64,000 nucleotides of DNA from JANQPA01 sp964548175 (GCA_964548175.1 CAZJQS010000003.1:102033-166032); one strand, 5' to 3'; positions 25,766 through 35,228 are shown, numbered from the stretch's first letter. Translations and numbers: made by a program. The notes: generated from the sequence alone by a model not told the origin.

Positions 25766-26107
25766 TTAATTAAAATTTTGGAGGCCCTGCTCCACATTGT
25801 CTGCAAAATTTAGAAGGGGAGTTAGCTTGGTAATACTCAACAACTGTAGGACCTTGTTCGAAGCCCCCGCCACGATCATTTTCCCACCTGCCCCGGAAGC
25901 CATTTTCTTTAATTGAATAAGGAAATTGATCCCCACGCTGTTCATATAGTCAATATAACCCAGATCGACGACAAAATTGGCGTATCCTTCTGCGATTTTT
26001 GCGCGGGCTGCCTGAAGCAGCTCTTTATTGGCGAACTCATTCAATAGGTCCTTTACATGCAACACTTGCACATCCTGGTGCTTGCTAATCTCATAAAATT
26101 CCCCCAT
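25766..26107 (-). CDS. STAS-domain protein (anti-anti-sigma type)
   Basis: At 113 residues this is a single STAS domain: VLHVKDLLNEFANKELLQAA, the central strand FVVDLGYIDYMNSVGINFLI with the usual phospho-acceptor region (Asn-Ser before Val-Gly), and IVAGASNKVLQLLSITKL. These proteins bind anti-sigma factors or act in partner-switching modules; no anti-sigma kinase is nearby. It starts MGEFYEI at ATG 26107. Confidence 0.88.
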   Translation of the reverse strand: MGEFYEISKHQDVQVLHVKDLLNEFANKELLQAARAKIAEGYANFVVDLGYIDYMNSVGINFLIQLKKMASGAGGKMIVAGASNKVLQLLSITKLTPLLNFADNVEQGLQNFN

Positions 26108-26190
26108 GGGACAACTGGTTTGAAGTTAAAAATAATTGGGCTCATCTGAGTGTAGAAACAATTATCCGGAAAGTAGTGATGACGAGGTTT

Positions 26191-26679
26191 TTATTGCTCC
26201 TTAACCGTTACTTTCGCTTTTTTTTCACAGGCGCCGTCACACTGCCCATACAAGTTCAGCGAGTGATGAGTTACCTTAAAGTGAAGTAGTTCTCCCATCA
26301 TATTCTTGATCTGTTGTATCCTGGGATCACAAAATTCCAATACTTTTCCACAATCAACGCAAATCAAATGATCGTGTTGCTTGAATCCGTAGGATTTTTC
26401 ATACTGTGCGAGGTTTTTTCCAAACTGGTGTTTTTTGACCAGATCGCAGTTGACTAATAACTCCAGGGTGTTGTACACCGTAGCCCGGCTAACGCGATAG
26501 TTCTGGTTCTTCATATGTATGTACAAGGCTTCAGCATCAAAGTGGTCCGTGCGCTTGTATATCTCTTCCAGGATAGCAAAACGCTCCGGGGTTTTGCGAA
26601 AACTGTTTTTCTCGAGATGAGCAGCAAAAATATTCTTAACTTCCTTTATCACTTCTTCCATGTTCCTGTCCTCACTCAT
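26191..26679 (-). CDS. Fur family transcriptional regulator
   Basis: I place the start at ATG 26679 (MSEDRNMEEVIKEVK); an upstream ATG at 26703 adds eight residues. The winged helix includes FRKTPERFAILEEIY and YRVSRATVYNTLELLVNCDL. The metal-binding part has HDHLICVDCGKVLEFC and, near the end, a second CxxxC pair (CDGAC), giving the structural zinc site. Whether it senses Fe, Zn, Mn or peroxide is not decidable. It may also act on the metal-uptake operon at 38-44 kb (inference). Confidence 0.9.
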   Translation of the reverse strand: MSEDRNMEEVIKEVKNIFAAHLEKNSFRKTPERFAILEEIYKRTDHFDAEALYIHMKNQNYRVSRATVYNTLELLVNCDLVKKHQFGKNLAQYEKSYGFKQHDHLICVDCGKVLEFCDPRIQQIKNMMGELLHFKVTHHSLNLYGQCDGACEKKAKVTVKEQ

Positions 26680-26807
26680 TTTGTTGTGCTGGTTTTTATA
26701 CAAAGCGATCGGATGACGATCACTTCTCTTTAGAATGAATCTAAGTTAATTCTTTTATTTTTAATTCAACAACTGTAAAACAGGAAAGTTAAATGACAAG
26801 ATAAAAT

Positions 26808-26829
26808 AGGGATCATCTCTGATTTGGAG
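26808..26829. repeat. Second copy of the GGGATCATCC-type repeat
   Basis: AGGGATCATCTCTGATTTGG plus AG matches 18339-18360 with two differences. It sits between the Fur and Rel genes. Its core GGGATCATCYC is nearly self-complementary. It may be the end of an old insertion or an extragenic repeat. Confidence 0.5.
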
Positions 26830-26890
26830 CTTTGTGAAAAGTCAAAGAATGAAATAAGCCTGAAAATTTCGGGATGGCTCCTGTTTTCTC

Positions 26891-29128
26891 TTATTCTTCT
26901 CTGCTCACGGTAGAGACGTTGCGCAAAGACTTAAGGCTCCGGATGGCGATGTTGAGTTGGTCTGTATTCAGGACAAGAATGCTGATGTGGGCTTCGAAGT
27001 ACCCTTCTTCGCCGGAAATGGTCAAAGAGCGGATATTAAGGCCCAACTGGGTGGAGATTTGATGGCTCAGTCGTTCAATGACGCCCGGTCCGTCATCAAT
27101 ACCTGTGATCTTGAGATCGGCTACGAAGGTAGCGTCGGTTGTAGTACTCCATTCTGCTTTCATGACCCGGTAGCCATAGTTAGCCATGATGTTTGTTGCG
27201 TTCGGGCAGTTGACCCGGTGGATCTTCAAGCCTGCGTTGGCGGTCAGATAGGCGAACACCTGATCTCCCTGCACCGGATTGCAGCAGGTAGCCAGCGTGT
27301 AATCGTATTTATCTGCGGGTTCTCCATTGATCAGCAGCCGGGGTTTACCGATCACCTTCGGAGTTCTGCGCTTTTTCTCGGTCTCTGCCGGAGGTACGCT
27401 AAGGTCGGTTTTGCGCTCCTGATCACTGATGACCTCCACCAGTTTATTGTGCTCGACCCTGAAGTTTTTGAAAATCTCCGAAATGGTCAATTTGCCCATA
27501 GCGATCTCGTAATAAAGGTCTACGCGAGAAGGCAGATCAAAGAACTTTATCAGGACATCTATACTGGATTCGAAGTCGACTTTCAGGTGGCTCAATTTAC
27601 GCTGCAGGGCCTCCTTACCCAATTCTCCCTGCCTGCGTTTCTGCTCTTTCATCACAGAGCGGATCTTATTTTTAGCTTTTCCGGTGATGACCATGTTGAG
27701 CCAGTCTTCCGTGGGCTTCTGGTTCTTGTTGGTTATGATCTGGACCTGGTCTCCGTTTTTAAGCTTGTATCCCATGGGCACCAGCTTATTATTCACTTTA
27801 AGCGCAGTGCAATGATACCCCAGGTCAGTGTGGATACTAAAGGCAAAATCCAGGGCAGTGGCCCCTTTGGGTAGAATTCTCATATCGCCCATGGGCGTAT
27901 AGACATAAACCTCCTCGCTGAAGAGGTTGTCGGATTTAAAGTTACCCAGAAATTCTACGGCATCCACGTTTGGATTTTCGAGGATCTCGCGCACGCTGTC
28001 CAGCCACCTTTCGTAAACGTCCTGCTGGCCGGCTACTCCCTTGTATTTCCAGTGTGCCGCAAACCCCCGCTCTGCGATCTCGTCCATGCGCACGCTACGT
28101 ATCTGTACTTCTACGAACCTCCCTTTCGGCCCGATAACGGTGGTATGGAGAGATTCATAACCGTTGGCCTTGGGAATTGTGATCCAGTCCTTCAGTCGCT
28201 CCGGAATGGGCTTGTGAACGTCCGTAACGATAGAATAGGCTTGCCAGCAAATCATTTTTTCTTTTTTCGGCGGCACGTCCACGACGATCCGCACGGCAAA
28301 CAGGTCATAGATCTCTTCGAAGGAGACTTTTTTATTTAAGATCTTTTTGTAGATGGAATAAATGGACTTCGGCCGTCCGAAGATCTCATAAGGCACTTCC
28401 ATTTCGTCCAGCCGTTCTTTGAGCGGAGCAATAAACTCCTTGATGTAGGCGGTGCGCTCCCGTTTGGTTTCCTGCAGCTTTTTAGCAATGCTGTGGTAAT
28501 TCTCCGGATCGGTAATTTTCATGCAAAGATCCAGAAACTCCGTTTTCAGGTTATACAAGCCAAGGCGGTGAGCCAGCGGAGCGTAAATAAAATTAGTTTC
28601 AGCGGCGATCTTCAGCTGCTTATGTCTTGGCATGGCCCCCAAAGTACGCATGTTGTGCAGGCGGTCCGCCATTTTGATCAATACCACGCGAACATCCTCC
28701 ACCAGCGTACTGAGCACCTTTTTAAAATTCTCTGCCTGTGGACTTTGGACATTGTAAGCGCTGTCGAGCTTCGTCAGCCCATCCACGATCCGTGCGATCT
28801 TGTCGCCAAACTTTTCCCTCAGCTGCTCCAGCGTCACTTCCGTATCTTCAACCACATCGTGTAATAGAGCGCTGGTAATAGCTGTGGCGCCCAGGCCGAT
28901 CTCCTCGGCACAGATCTTTGCCACCGCGATCGGATGGAAGATATAGGGTTCGCCGGATTTTCTGCGCTGGAGCCGGTGCGCCCACGTGGCCAACTCAAAG
29001 CTCTCCCGCATAACCCTGCGGTCATTATCATCCAGATCCGCCTTAATGGAAGCCGCCATATCTTCGTAGGCAGCCCGGATCAGTGCTTGCTCTTCTTGTT
29101 TAATTTCCAGAAGCTCTGCCATAATCAA
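26891..29128 (-). CDS. rel: Bifunctional (p)ppGpp synthetase/hydrolase (Rel/SpoT)
   Basis: This 745-residue stringent-response enzyme has the HD hydrolase (His51, His65, HD at 90-91 and ED at 94-95 in LLHDVVEDTEVT), the synthetase (GRPKSIYSIYKKIL, DLFAVRIVV, NGYESLHTTVIGPKGRFVEV), then the TGS domain (VYTPMGDMRILPKGATALDF), a zinc-finger-like region (ATCCNPVQGDQVFAYLTANA) and a C-terminal ACT domain. Both catalytic halves look intact, so it should make and degrade the alarmone. It starts MIMAELLE; MAELLE at 29122 is an equal choice. Confidence 0.96.
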   Translation of the reverse strand: MIMAELLEIKQEEQALIRAAYEDMAASIKADLDDNDRRVMRESFELATWAHRLQRRKSGEPYIFHPIAVAKICAEEIGLGATAITSALLHDVVEDTEVTLEQLREKFGDKIARIVDGLTKLDSAYNVQSPQAENFKKVLSTLVEDVRVVLIKMADRLHNMRTLGAMPRHKQLKIAAETNFIYAPLAHRLGLYNLKTEFLDLCMKITDPENYHSIAKKLQETKRERTAYIKEFIAPLKERLDEMEVPYEIFGRPKSIYSIYKKILNKKVSFEEIYDLFAVRIVVDVPPKKEKMICWQAYSIVTDVHKPIPERLKDWITIPKANGYESLHTTVIGPKGRFVEVQIRSVRMDEIAERGFAAHWKYKGVAGQQDVYERWLDSVREILENPNVDAVEFLGNFKSDNLFSEEVYVYTPMGDMRILPKGATALDFAFSIHTDLGYHCTALKVNNKLVPMGYKLKNGDQVQIITNKNQKPTEDWLNMVITGKAKNKIRSVMKEQKRRQGELGKEALQRKLSHLKVDFESSIDVLIKFFDLPSRVDLYYEIAMGKLTISEIFKNFRVEHNKLVEVISDQERKTDLSVPPAETEKKRRTPKVIGKPRLLINGEPADKYDYTLATCCNPVQGDQVFAYLTANAGLKIHRVNCPNATNIMANYGYRVMKAEWSTTTDATFVADLKITGIDDGPGVIERLSHQISTQLGLNIRSLTISGEEGYFEAHISILVLNTDQLNIAIRSLKSLRNVSTVSREE

Positions 29129-29278
29129 TCTATTTTGTTCGAGTTCGTGGGATATCGTGAGTGCCCCTTTCTCTTTCTTCTTATCTGGACAAGTAAGCCT
29201 CTGCTTATCCCCCTTTACAAATCTAAAAAAAATCTCCTTCTCTCTTGTTTTTCCCTCCTATTCCTTTTTCAGGGATTA

Positions 29279-29311
29279 TTTGGATTTTTAGAAAAAAACA
29301 GCCTATATTTG
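29279..29311 (+). promoter_or_regulatory. Promoter of the tRNA-Leu gene
   Basis: TTTG (29279-29282), a 21-bp spacer and TATATTTG (29304-29311) match the Bacteroidota TTTG-N19-21-TAnnTTTG promoter. Transcription would start near 29318, some 50 bases before the tRNA. Confidence 0.75.
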
Positions 29312-29368
29312 CATCGCTTTTGAAAAAACTTATCCTATCAAAGATTATCCCTGGGTTGATCTTCATCC

Positions 29369-29450
29369 GCGGGTGTGGTGAAATTGGTAGACACGCTAGA
29401 CTTAGGATCTAGTGCCGCGAGGCGTGGGGGTTCGAGTCCCTCCACCCGCA
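29369..29450 (+). tRNA. tRNA-Leu (anticodon TAG)
   Basis: The 82-base gene folds as a class II tRNA: acceptor GCGGGTG pairs with CACCCGC, anticodon stem CTAGA/TCTAG encloses the loop CTTAGGA with anticodon TAG (29423-29425), and the T-loop is GTTCGAGTC. A long variable arm (TGCCGCGAGGCG) marks it as leucine. The 3' CCA is not encoded; the discriminator base is A. It reads CUA/CUN codons. A terminator follows at 29467. Confidence 0.97.
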
Positions 29451-29466
29451 CACAAAAAAGCTGAAG

Positions 29467-29493
29467 AGCGATCTTTTTTAGATCGCTTTTTTT
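29467..29493 (+). terminator. Intrinsic terminator after tRNA-Leu
   Basis: AGCGATCT (29467-29474) pairs with AGATCGCT (29480-29487) over a T5 loop and is followed by a T-tract (TTTTTT to about 29493). Confidence 0.85.
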
Positions 29494-29612
29494 ATATTTA
29501 ACGATTATCCGGCAATTAAGGTTGCAGCCCCGCTCACCATAGGTCAGAATAAGGTCAAGGCAGCCTTCAGGTCTTTATAATCCATTCAAAAAATCCATTA
29601 ATCAATTTCAAT

Positions 29613-31076
29613 ATGTCAAAGGTTGTTAAAGAAGAGATCGATAAATTAAACGCCACGCTCAGCATTACGCTTGAAAAAACAGATTACGAACAACAGTTCA
29701 ACGAGGAACTGGCCAAATACAAAAAGCATGCTCATATGAAGGGGTTCAGAAAAGGAAAAACCCCAATGAGCGTGGTCAAAAAAATGTATGGCAATGCGGT
29801 GTTAGGAGATGTGATCAACCAGCAACTCCAGTCGGAACTCATGAAATTCATCAACGAGGCCGAAAACAACCTTTTGGGGTATCCCATCAGCGCTAAAGAC
29901 CAACAACAGGTTGACTTTGATCACAAGGAAATGCACGACTACACCTTTAAGTTTGACCTGGGCATGGCGCCCGAATTCGAGCTCAAAGGCCTCGATGACG
30001 ATCACGAGTTTACCATATACAAAGTCGACGTCACCGAAGAGATGGTCGATGAAGATCTCCAGAATGCCCGTCGCCACATGGGCGATCGCATCGATGTAGA
30101 GGAAGACATCCAGGAAAACGACCTGATCAGGTTGGTCGTCAAGGAGCTGGATGAAGACAAAAACGTTAAAGAAAACGGCATTACCAGTGACTTCTCCATA
30201 CTTGCCAAAGACATCGCCGATGAAGAGCTTCGCCAGGAAATACTGGGCAAAAAAGCCGGCGACACCCTGACCCTCTCGCTGATTGGCCTGGAGGAGCATG
30301 CGGGTGAAAAGTTTGTCAAAGACAACTACCTGCGCGATCCCGATTTTGAGGGAGACATTCCCGCTCAATTTGAAGCCACCATCGATCATGTGAGTCGCAT
30401 CGAACCAGCGGAAATGAATGAAGAATTTTTCCAGCAGCTGTTTGGTGACGAAGAGATCAAAGACGAAACAGCCGCACGCGAAAAGATCAAGGAAGAAACC
30501 GAAAAGTTCTTCAACCGCCAGTCGGAAGCGCTGCTGTTCCGGGAATTACAGGATCACCTCATGGAACAAAATGAGTTACCCCTGCCCGACGAATTCCTGA
30601 AGCGCTGGCTGGTGACTTCCAATGAGGAACTCGACGAAAAAGAAATGACAAAAGAATATCCTCTTTTTGCCGACAACCTGCGCTGGACGCTCATCAAAAG
30701 CAAGCTGACTAGAAAATACGATATCCAGATCACCCAGGAAGATATTCGCGAGGTCATGAAAAACCGCGTAAAAAGTTATTTTGCGAATAGCCCCTACGGT
30801 TCTGAGGAAAGCATCATCGAGACCATGGCGGATCGCCTGATGCAGGATCAAAAGCAGGTAGAACAAGTCCGCGAAGAAGTACTTTCCGACAAACTCTTTG
30901 AAGCCGTTACACCGGACCTGAATAAAGTGGAAAAAGTGGTGTCGCATGAAGAATTCAACGAGATCGCTCAGAAAGCAAAGGCAGAAACTATGGCGGCCTC
31001 CGTTAAGGAGGAAACCTCCGGGGACAATCCTGAGGAAAATGTCCTGGACGAACATGACGCAGCGAATGAAGAATAA
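29613..31076 (+). CDS. tig: Trigger factor chaperone
   Basis: This 487-residue ribosome-associated chaperone and peptidyl-prolyl isomerase has the ribosome-binding domain (LEKTDYEQQFNEELAKYKKH), with the signature FRKGKTPMSVVKKMYGNAVL as the Bacteroidota variant of FRxGK, followed by a middle PPIase region (IDVEEDIQENDLIRLVVKEL and others) and the long helical substrate domain. The C-terminus is an acidic tail (NPEENVLDEHDAANEE). It opens the conserved tig-clpP-clpX order. Confidence 0.95.
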   Translation: MSKVVKEEIDKLNATLSITLEKTDYEQQFNEELAKYKKHAHMKGFRKGKTPMSVVKKMYGNAVLGDVINQQLQSELMKFINEAENNLLGYPISAKDQQQVDFDHKEMHDYTFKFDLGMAPEFELKGLDDDHEFTIYKVDVTEEMVDEDLQNARRHMGDRIDVEEDIQENDLIRLVVKELDEDKNVKENGITSDFSILAKDIADEELRQEILGKKAGDTLTLSLIGLEEHAGEKFVKDNYLRDPDFEGDIPAQFEATIDHVSRIEPAEMNEEFFQQLFGDEEIKDETAAREKIKEETEKFFNRQSEALLFRELQDHLMEQNELPLPDEFLKRWLVTSNEELDEKEMTKEYPLFADNLRWTLIKSKLTRKYDIQITQEDIREVMKNRVKSYFANSPYGSEESIIETMADRLMQDQKQVEQVREEVLSDKLFEAVTPDLNKVEKVVSHEEFNEIAQKAKAETMAASVKEETSGDNPEENVLDEHDAANEE

Positions 31077-31157
31077 ATTTCATCTTTATTCAACTAGCCC
31101 CTCAGCAATTTGTTGTTAAGTATAATTTATACAATGAACCAGTAAAAATCGGACCAC

Positions 31158-31871
31158 ATGTTTCCTAAAGACGAATTTCAAAGGTACGCCACCAAGCACC
31201 TGGGCATGAACAGCATGCACCTGGATAAGTATGCTCACCATGCAGGGGCATCAGCCTATTCTAACATTCGTGCCTTTACCCCCAACGTGATCGAGGAGCG
31301 ACAGATGAATATAGTGGGATTGGATGTTTTTTCCCGCCTGATGATGGATCGCATTATCTTTATGGGTGTCCCCGTCAACGACTACGTTTCTAACGTGGTG
31401 CAGGCTCAATTGCTCTTCCTGGAATCGACAGACCCCAAAAGGGATATCCAGATGTTCATCAACAGCCCCGGCGGCTCTGTGATCGATGGCCTGGGTATCT
31501 ATGACACCATGCAGTACGTTTCTCCCGACGTGGGCACCATCTGCACCGGTATGGCGGCTTCCATGGGCGCCGTCCTGCTTACAGCCGGCACCAAAGGAAA
31601 AAGAACCGGTCTCTACCACAGCCGGATCATGATCCACCAGCCCCTGGGCGGCATGCAGGGCCAGGTCACCGAAATGGAAATCTACTACAACCTGATCAAA
31701 GAACAGCAAAAAGCCCTCTACGATATACTGGCTTTCCATACCGGTCAGCCTTATGAAAAAATCGAAAAAGACTGCGAACGGGATAACTGGATGACTTCCG
31801 AAGAAGCTAAAGAATACGGCCTCATCGATGAAGTACTGGCCAGAAATAACCCCCGGAAGAACGAAAAATAG
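31158..31871 (+). CDS. clpP: ATP-dependent Clp protease, proteolytic subunit
   Basis: This 237-residue peptidase has Ser in GMAASMGAVLL, His in RIMIHQPLGG and the Asp of the triad further on, with FINSPGGSVIDGLGIYDTMQ as oxyanion strand. The N-terminus is about 30 residues longer than in E. coli ClpP (MFPKDEFQRYATKHLGMNSM), as commonly seen in the phylum; processing is expected near the IEERQM region. It assembles with ClpX encoded 13 bp downstream. Confidence 0.97.
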   Translation: MFPKDEFQRYATKHLGMNSMHLDKYAHHAGASAYSNIRAFTPNVIEERQMNIVGLDVFSRLMMDRIIFMGVPVNDYVSNVVQAQLLFLESTDPKRDIQMFINSPGGSVIDGLGIYDTMQYVSPDVGTICTGMAASMGAVLLTAGTKGKRTGLYHSRIMIHQPLGGMQGQVTEMEIYYNLIKEQQKALYDILAFHTGQPYEKIEKDCERDNWMTSEEAKEYGLIDEVLARNNPRKNEK

Positions 31872-31884
31872 TAAAATCTAGTTT

Positions 31885-33132
31885 ATGCGACGAAGTAAGC
31901 AAAGCTACCGCTGCTCTTTTTGTGGAAAAGACAAATCAGAAGCCCTCATCCTTATTGCAGGTATCGACGGGCATATCTGCGAAGTTTGTGTAGAGCAGGC
32001 CGGTGAGATCATCGAGGAAGAACTCTATGGTCGCAAAAAAACAGAGGAAGACCCTGCTAATCTTGTCCTGCCCGACACCATCACTCCTGTAGATATTAAA
32101 AACTACCTGGATGAATACGTGATCGGTCAGGATCAAGCAAAAAAATACCTCTCCGTGGCCGTCTATAACCACTACAAAAGACTGCGCCAACAGCGCAAGA
32201 GCGATGTGGAACTCGAAAAATCCAACATCCTTTTTGTAGGTCATACCGGAACAGGTAAAACGCTTCTGGCTAAAACCATAGCAAAATTCCTTAATGTTCC
32301 TTTTGCCATTGTGGACGCCACGGTATTCACCGAAGCAGGATACGTGGGGGAAGACGTGGAAAGCATACTCAGTCGCCTGCTCCAGGTCTGTAATTACGAC
32401 GTCAACTCAGCAGAGCGGGGGATCGTCTACATCGATGAGATCGATAAGATCGCCAGAAAAGGAGATAATCCCTCCATCACCAGAGATGTCTCCGGCGAAG
32501 GCGTACAACAGGCGATGCTGAAAATGCTGGAGGGCACCGACGTCAACGTTCCGCCCCAGGGCGGCCGCAAGCACCCGGAACAAAAACTGGTCAAGATCAA
32601 TACCGAAAATATCCTCTTCATCTGCGGCGGCGCCTTTGACGGCATCGAAAAGCATATCGCTAAAAGAACGAATACCCAGGTGATCGGATTTAAAAAAGAT
32701 GACTTCGAGATCGTGGATAAGGATAACATCCTTTCCTACATCAGCCATCAGGACCTCAAAAGTTATGGCCTGATCCCTGAATTGATCGGCCGGCTACCAG
32801 TGCTCACCTACCTCGAACCACTCAACCTCGAAACGTTGAAAAGGATCCTGGTGGAACCGAAAAACGCCCTGGTGCGCCAGTACAAAAAACTTTTTGACCT
32901 GGAGGGCATCAAGCTTTCTTTTACCCAGGACGCTATTGAGTTTATCGCCGAAAAAGCACTGGAGTATAACCTCGGCGCACGGGGCCTGCGATCCATTTGT
33001 GAAGCCATTATGACCGACGCCATGTTCGAACTGCCTTCCCAAAAAGATAAAGTCGCAGAATTCGTCATCGACCGGGATTATGCCGAAGATAAATTGAGCA
33101 GATCCAAACTTTCTAAATTGAAAGCTGCCTAA
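31885..33132 (+). CDS. clpX: Clp protease ATPase subunit ClpX
   Basis: This 415-residue unfoldase has an N-terminal zinc-binding domain (CSFCGKDKSEALILIAG, then HICEVCV), Walker A GHTGTGKTLLAKTIA, Walker B GIVYIDEIDKIARK, the IGF-type loop (QVIGFKKDD) that docks ClpP and the sensor motif YNLGARGLRSICE. It feeds substrates to ClpP. A hairpin terminator follows. Confidence 0.97.
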   Translation: MRRSKQSYRCSFCGKDKSEALILIAGIDGHICEVCVEQAGEIIEEELYGRKKTEEDPANLVLPDTITPVDIKNYLDEYVIGQDQAKKYLSVAVYNHYKRLRQQRKSDVELEKSNILFVGHTGTGKTLLAKTIAKFLNVPFAIVDATVFTEAGYVGEDVESILSRLLQVCNYDVNSAERGIVYIDEIDKIARKGDNPSITRDVSGEGVQQAMLKMLEGTDVNVPPQGGRKHPEQKLVKINTENILFICGGAFDGIEKHIAKRTNTQVIGFKKDDFEIVDKDNILSYISHQDLKSYGLIPELIGRLPVLTYLEPLNLETLKRILVEPKNALVRQYKKLFDLEGIKLSFTQDAIEFIAEKALEYNLGARGLRSICEAIMTDAMFELPSQKDKVAEFVIDRDYAEDKLSRSKLSKLKAA

Positions 33133-33143
33133 CATCCTCATAA

Positions 33144-33174
33144 AGAGAAAAAAGCCGGAACGGCTTTTTTCTCT
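33144..33174 (+). terminator. Terminator after clpX
   Basis: A 14-bp stem (AGAGAAAAAAGCCG / CGGCTTTTTTCTCT) with a GAA loop and T-rich flank lies between clpX and truA. Confidence 0.85.
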
Positions 33175-33184
33175 TTTCTCTACC

Positions 33185-33931
33185 ATGAAGTACTTCGCAG
33201 AACTTTCCTACAAAGGCACTAACTACTGCGGTTGGCAAAAACAACCGGATGAGGCCAGCGTCCAGGAGACACTGGAAGACGGCTTTTCCACCCTCCTCGG
33301 AAAAATCATCGACATCACCGGCTGTGGAAGAACAGACACCGGGGTGCATGCCAAACAGTATTTCATCCACTTTGTCTTTAACGGTGAATTCCCGGAAAAC
33401 TTTCTGCGCCGGCTTAACAAATACCTCCCTCCGGATATTAGCATATACCGTATTTTCGAAGTGGCGCCCAATGCACATGCCCGTTATGATGCCTATCACC
33501 GTGCTTATGAATACCATGTCGAACTTAACAAAAATCCTTTTACCCAGGATACCGCACTTTTCTTTTCCTACCCCCAGCCTCTTGATCTGGATGCCATGCA
33601 GACCGCTGCCAAACTACTGCTGGATTACGACGAGTTCTTTCCCTTCTGCAAAACCAAAACGGACGTTAAAACCATGAAGTGCGAACTGAAACGCGCCGAA
33701 TGGGTCAAAAACAACGACAAGCTCGTTTTTCACATCGCCTCCAACCGCTTCCTCCGCGGTATGGTCCGCCTGATCGTAGGTATGTGCCTGAATGTGGGCC
33801 TCGGAAAAGTAAGTTTAGAGGAGGTCAAAACAGCCATGGACAAGCAGGAGCGACTGAAAAAAAGCTATAGCGTGCCGCCGCAGGGATTGTTTTTGACGGA
33901 TATCAGGTATCCGTTCCTGGATAACGAATAG
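33185..33931 (+). CDS. truA: tRNA pseudouridine(38-40) synthase
   Basis: This 248-residue enzyme modifies uridines 38-40 of the anticodon stem. The catalytic aspartate lies in CGRTDTGVHAKQYFIHF, with FLRRLNKYLPPDISIYRIFE, ARYDAYHRAYEYHVELNKNP, and RFLRGMVRLIVGMCLNVGLG as further conserved stretches. Full length. It ends in the arm of the next hairpin. Confidence 0.95.
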   Translation: MKYFAELSYKGTNYCGWQKQPDEASVQETLEDGFSTLLGKIIDITGCGRTDTGVHAKQYFIHFVFNGEFPENFLRRLNKYLPPDISIYRIFEVAPNAHARYDAYHRAYEYHVELNKNPFTQDTALFFSYPQPLDLDAMQTAAKLLLDYDEFFPFCKTKTDVKTMKCELKRAEWVKNNDKLVFHIASNRFLRGMVRLIVGMCLNVGLGKVSLEEVKTAMDKQERLKKSYSVPPQGLFLTDIRYPFLDNE

Positions 33932-33966
33932 AGCAGTTGGGCGGCCAGAGGCCGCCCAACTGCTCT
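33931..33966. terminator. Perfect 16-bp hairpin between truA and the FemAB-like gene
   Basis: GAGCAGTTGGGCGGCC (33931-33946) pairs perfectly with GGCCGCCCAACTGCTC (33950-33965), loop AGA. It touches both converging stop codons and has an A-run on its right side, so it stops transcription from both genes. Confidence 0.85.
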
Positions 33967-34858
33967 AAAAAATAAACCATTTTCTTCTATCCAGCTTTAA
34001 TTGATGATAAGGATTGGTCTGTGCGCCGAAGCCTTTGGCCAGTTCATCCGCTTCGCTGGTGTTGAAGTCGAAAAGCAGTGGCCGGCCGGCATGAGAACGG
34101 AATAACAAGTTGATCATAAAGGCCATGGCGCCTTTTTCCTCTCCTTCTTTGGAAGCCACCGGCATGAAGTTCAGCACCTTGTTGTGACTGTAAATGAGAA
34201 AATTGACGGCGATCAGCTCGTCCTGGTCATTGGCCACGCCGGTAGCGAAGCCCCAGCCGCGGTGCAACACATTGTACATGACGCGCTGCATGGCGTGAAA
34301 CTTTTGTTCTTTGCCCTTGCCGTCTTTGGTGTGTTTGAGGTAAAAACCGGCAATTTTTTCCGGTTTGAGATTAGAAACCGGGCGAAGGTTGTAGTCCTGC
34401 GCTTTTTCCAGCAGTCGGAGCAGCCCCGATGAATAGTTGCCGGCCAGCTCTTCATAGGAAACATTCAACAACAACTGATGATTGACGTGCTCTTTTTTCC
34501 TGAAGCCGCCTTCGTTCAGCAGGTTCTGTTCATTTAAAGTGATGTCGATCTTGTTGAACTCTTCCGGTATCGCTTCGATAAATTTGCGGATGCGGGCCGG
34601 TGACAGGACATTTATCGAATAGACCCCCAACTCGCGCATTAAAGGAGGTTGATACAGTTCTTTTTTTCCGAAAAAACCATCCCGCCAGACAAGTGGGCAT
34701 ACGCTTTCGTAATCGCCCTCGACCAGCCCGTCCCAGTCCTTACCCACAAAATCCAGGTACCACATGTAGCCGAAGACATTGCCGTTGTTAGCGTAATGGA
34801 CGCAGCTGTTCCACTTGACTTTATCGATCTCTTCTCTTTTGATGTACTTTATGTTCAT
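33965..34858 (-). CDS. GNAT-fold protein, FemAB-like
   Basis: This 297-residue cytoplasmic protein has two weak GNAT-like halves: VFGYMWYLDFVGKDWDGLVE with LVWRDGFFGKKELYQPPLMR, and in the second half GWGFATGVANDQDELIAVNF followed by HAGRPLLFDFNTSEADELAK. The layout resembles the FemAB/BioF2-type acyltransferases that add amino acids to peptidoglycan or modify lipids, but no diagnostic motif allows a firm call. It stands alone on the minus strand, diverging from the HMA gene. Confidence 0.7.
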   Translation of the reverse strand: MNIKYIKREEIDKVKWNSCVHYANNGNVFGYMWYLDFVGKDWDGLVEGDYESVCPLVWRDGFFGKKELYQPPLMRELGVYSINVLSPARIRKFIEAIPEEFNKIDITLNEQNLLNEGGFRKKEHVNHQLLLNVSYEELAGNYSSGLLRLLEKAQDYNLRPVSNLKPEKIAGFYLKHTKDGKGKEQKFHAMQRVMYNVLHRGWGFATGVANDQDELIAVNFLIYSHNKVLNFMPVASKEGEEKGAMAFMINLLFRSHAGRPLLFDFNTSEADELAKGFGAQTNPYHQLKLDRRKWFIF

Positions 34859-34937
34859 TAGGAATCTTTACTTTTTTTCTTTCTAACTAATACAATTTCC
34901 CGTAAAATTGTTTTAAACTAAAATAAACAAAACGAAG

Positions 34938-35162
34938 ATGAAAGAACTCCAATTCAAAACGAACATCAACTGTGGCAACTGCATCAAAGCCGTAAGCGGC
35001 TTTCTGGACGACGTCCTGGGCGTCGAAAGCTGGGAAGTAAATACCGATCATCCGGATAAGATCCTGACCGTTAAGGGAGAAGCAGTAGAGCCGGACATGA
35101 TCATCGAGGCCGTCGAGGACGCCGGATTCGACGCAGCAGTAATGATAACAGATGAAAAATAA
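34938..35162 (+). CDS. Heavy-metal-associated (HMA) domain protein
   Basis: This 74-residue single domain opens MKELQFKTNINCGNCIKAVS, where the CGNC pair corresponds to the CxxC copper site of Atx1/CopZ. It continues as a ferredoxin-like fold (VESWEVNTDHPDKILTVKGE, IIEAVEDAGFDAAV). It probably chaperones copper to a P-type ATPase encoded elsewhere. The remaining gap to 35458 carries a TACCTTTG element (35221-35228) that fits the -7 consensus, and nothing else. Confidence 0.88.
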   Translation: MKELQFKTNINCGNCIKAVSGFLDDVLGVESWEVNTDHPDKILTVKGEAVEPDMIIEAVEDAGFDAAVMITDEK

Positions 35163-35220
35163 GGTGAACGTCGAGTACCTAATACTGTAATTTTTTTTAA
35201 CGCTTATGTTGCAAAATGAT

Positions 35221-35228
35221 TACCTTTG
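35221..35228 (+). promoter_or_regulatory. Possible -7 element (TACCTTTG) of the Asn-rich protein gene
   Basis: TACCTTTG fits TAnnTTTG; it lies about 230 bp before the chosen ATG (35459) and has no convincing -33 partner. It would give a long leader. Confidence 0.35.

Noticed and set aside
26957..27874. 305-codon open frame on the + strand
   Set aside because: It is the antisense of the Rel/SpoT gene; its sequence mirrors conserved Rel codons and has no family features.
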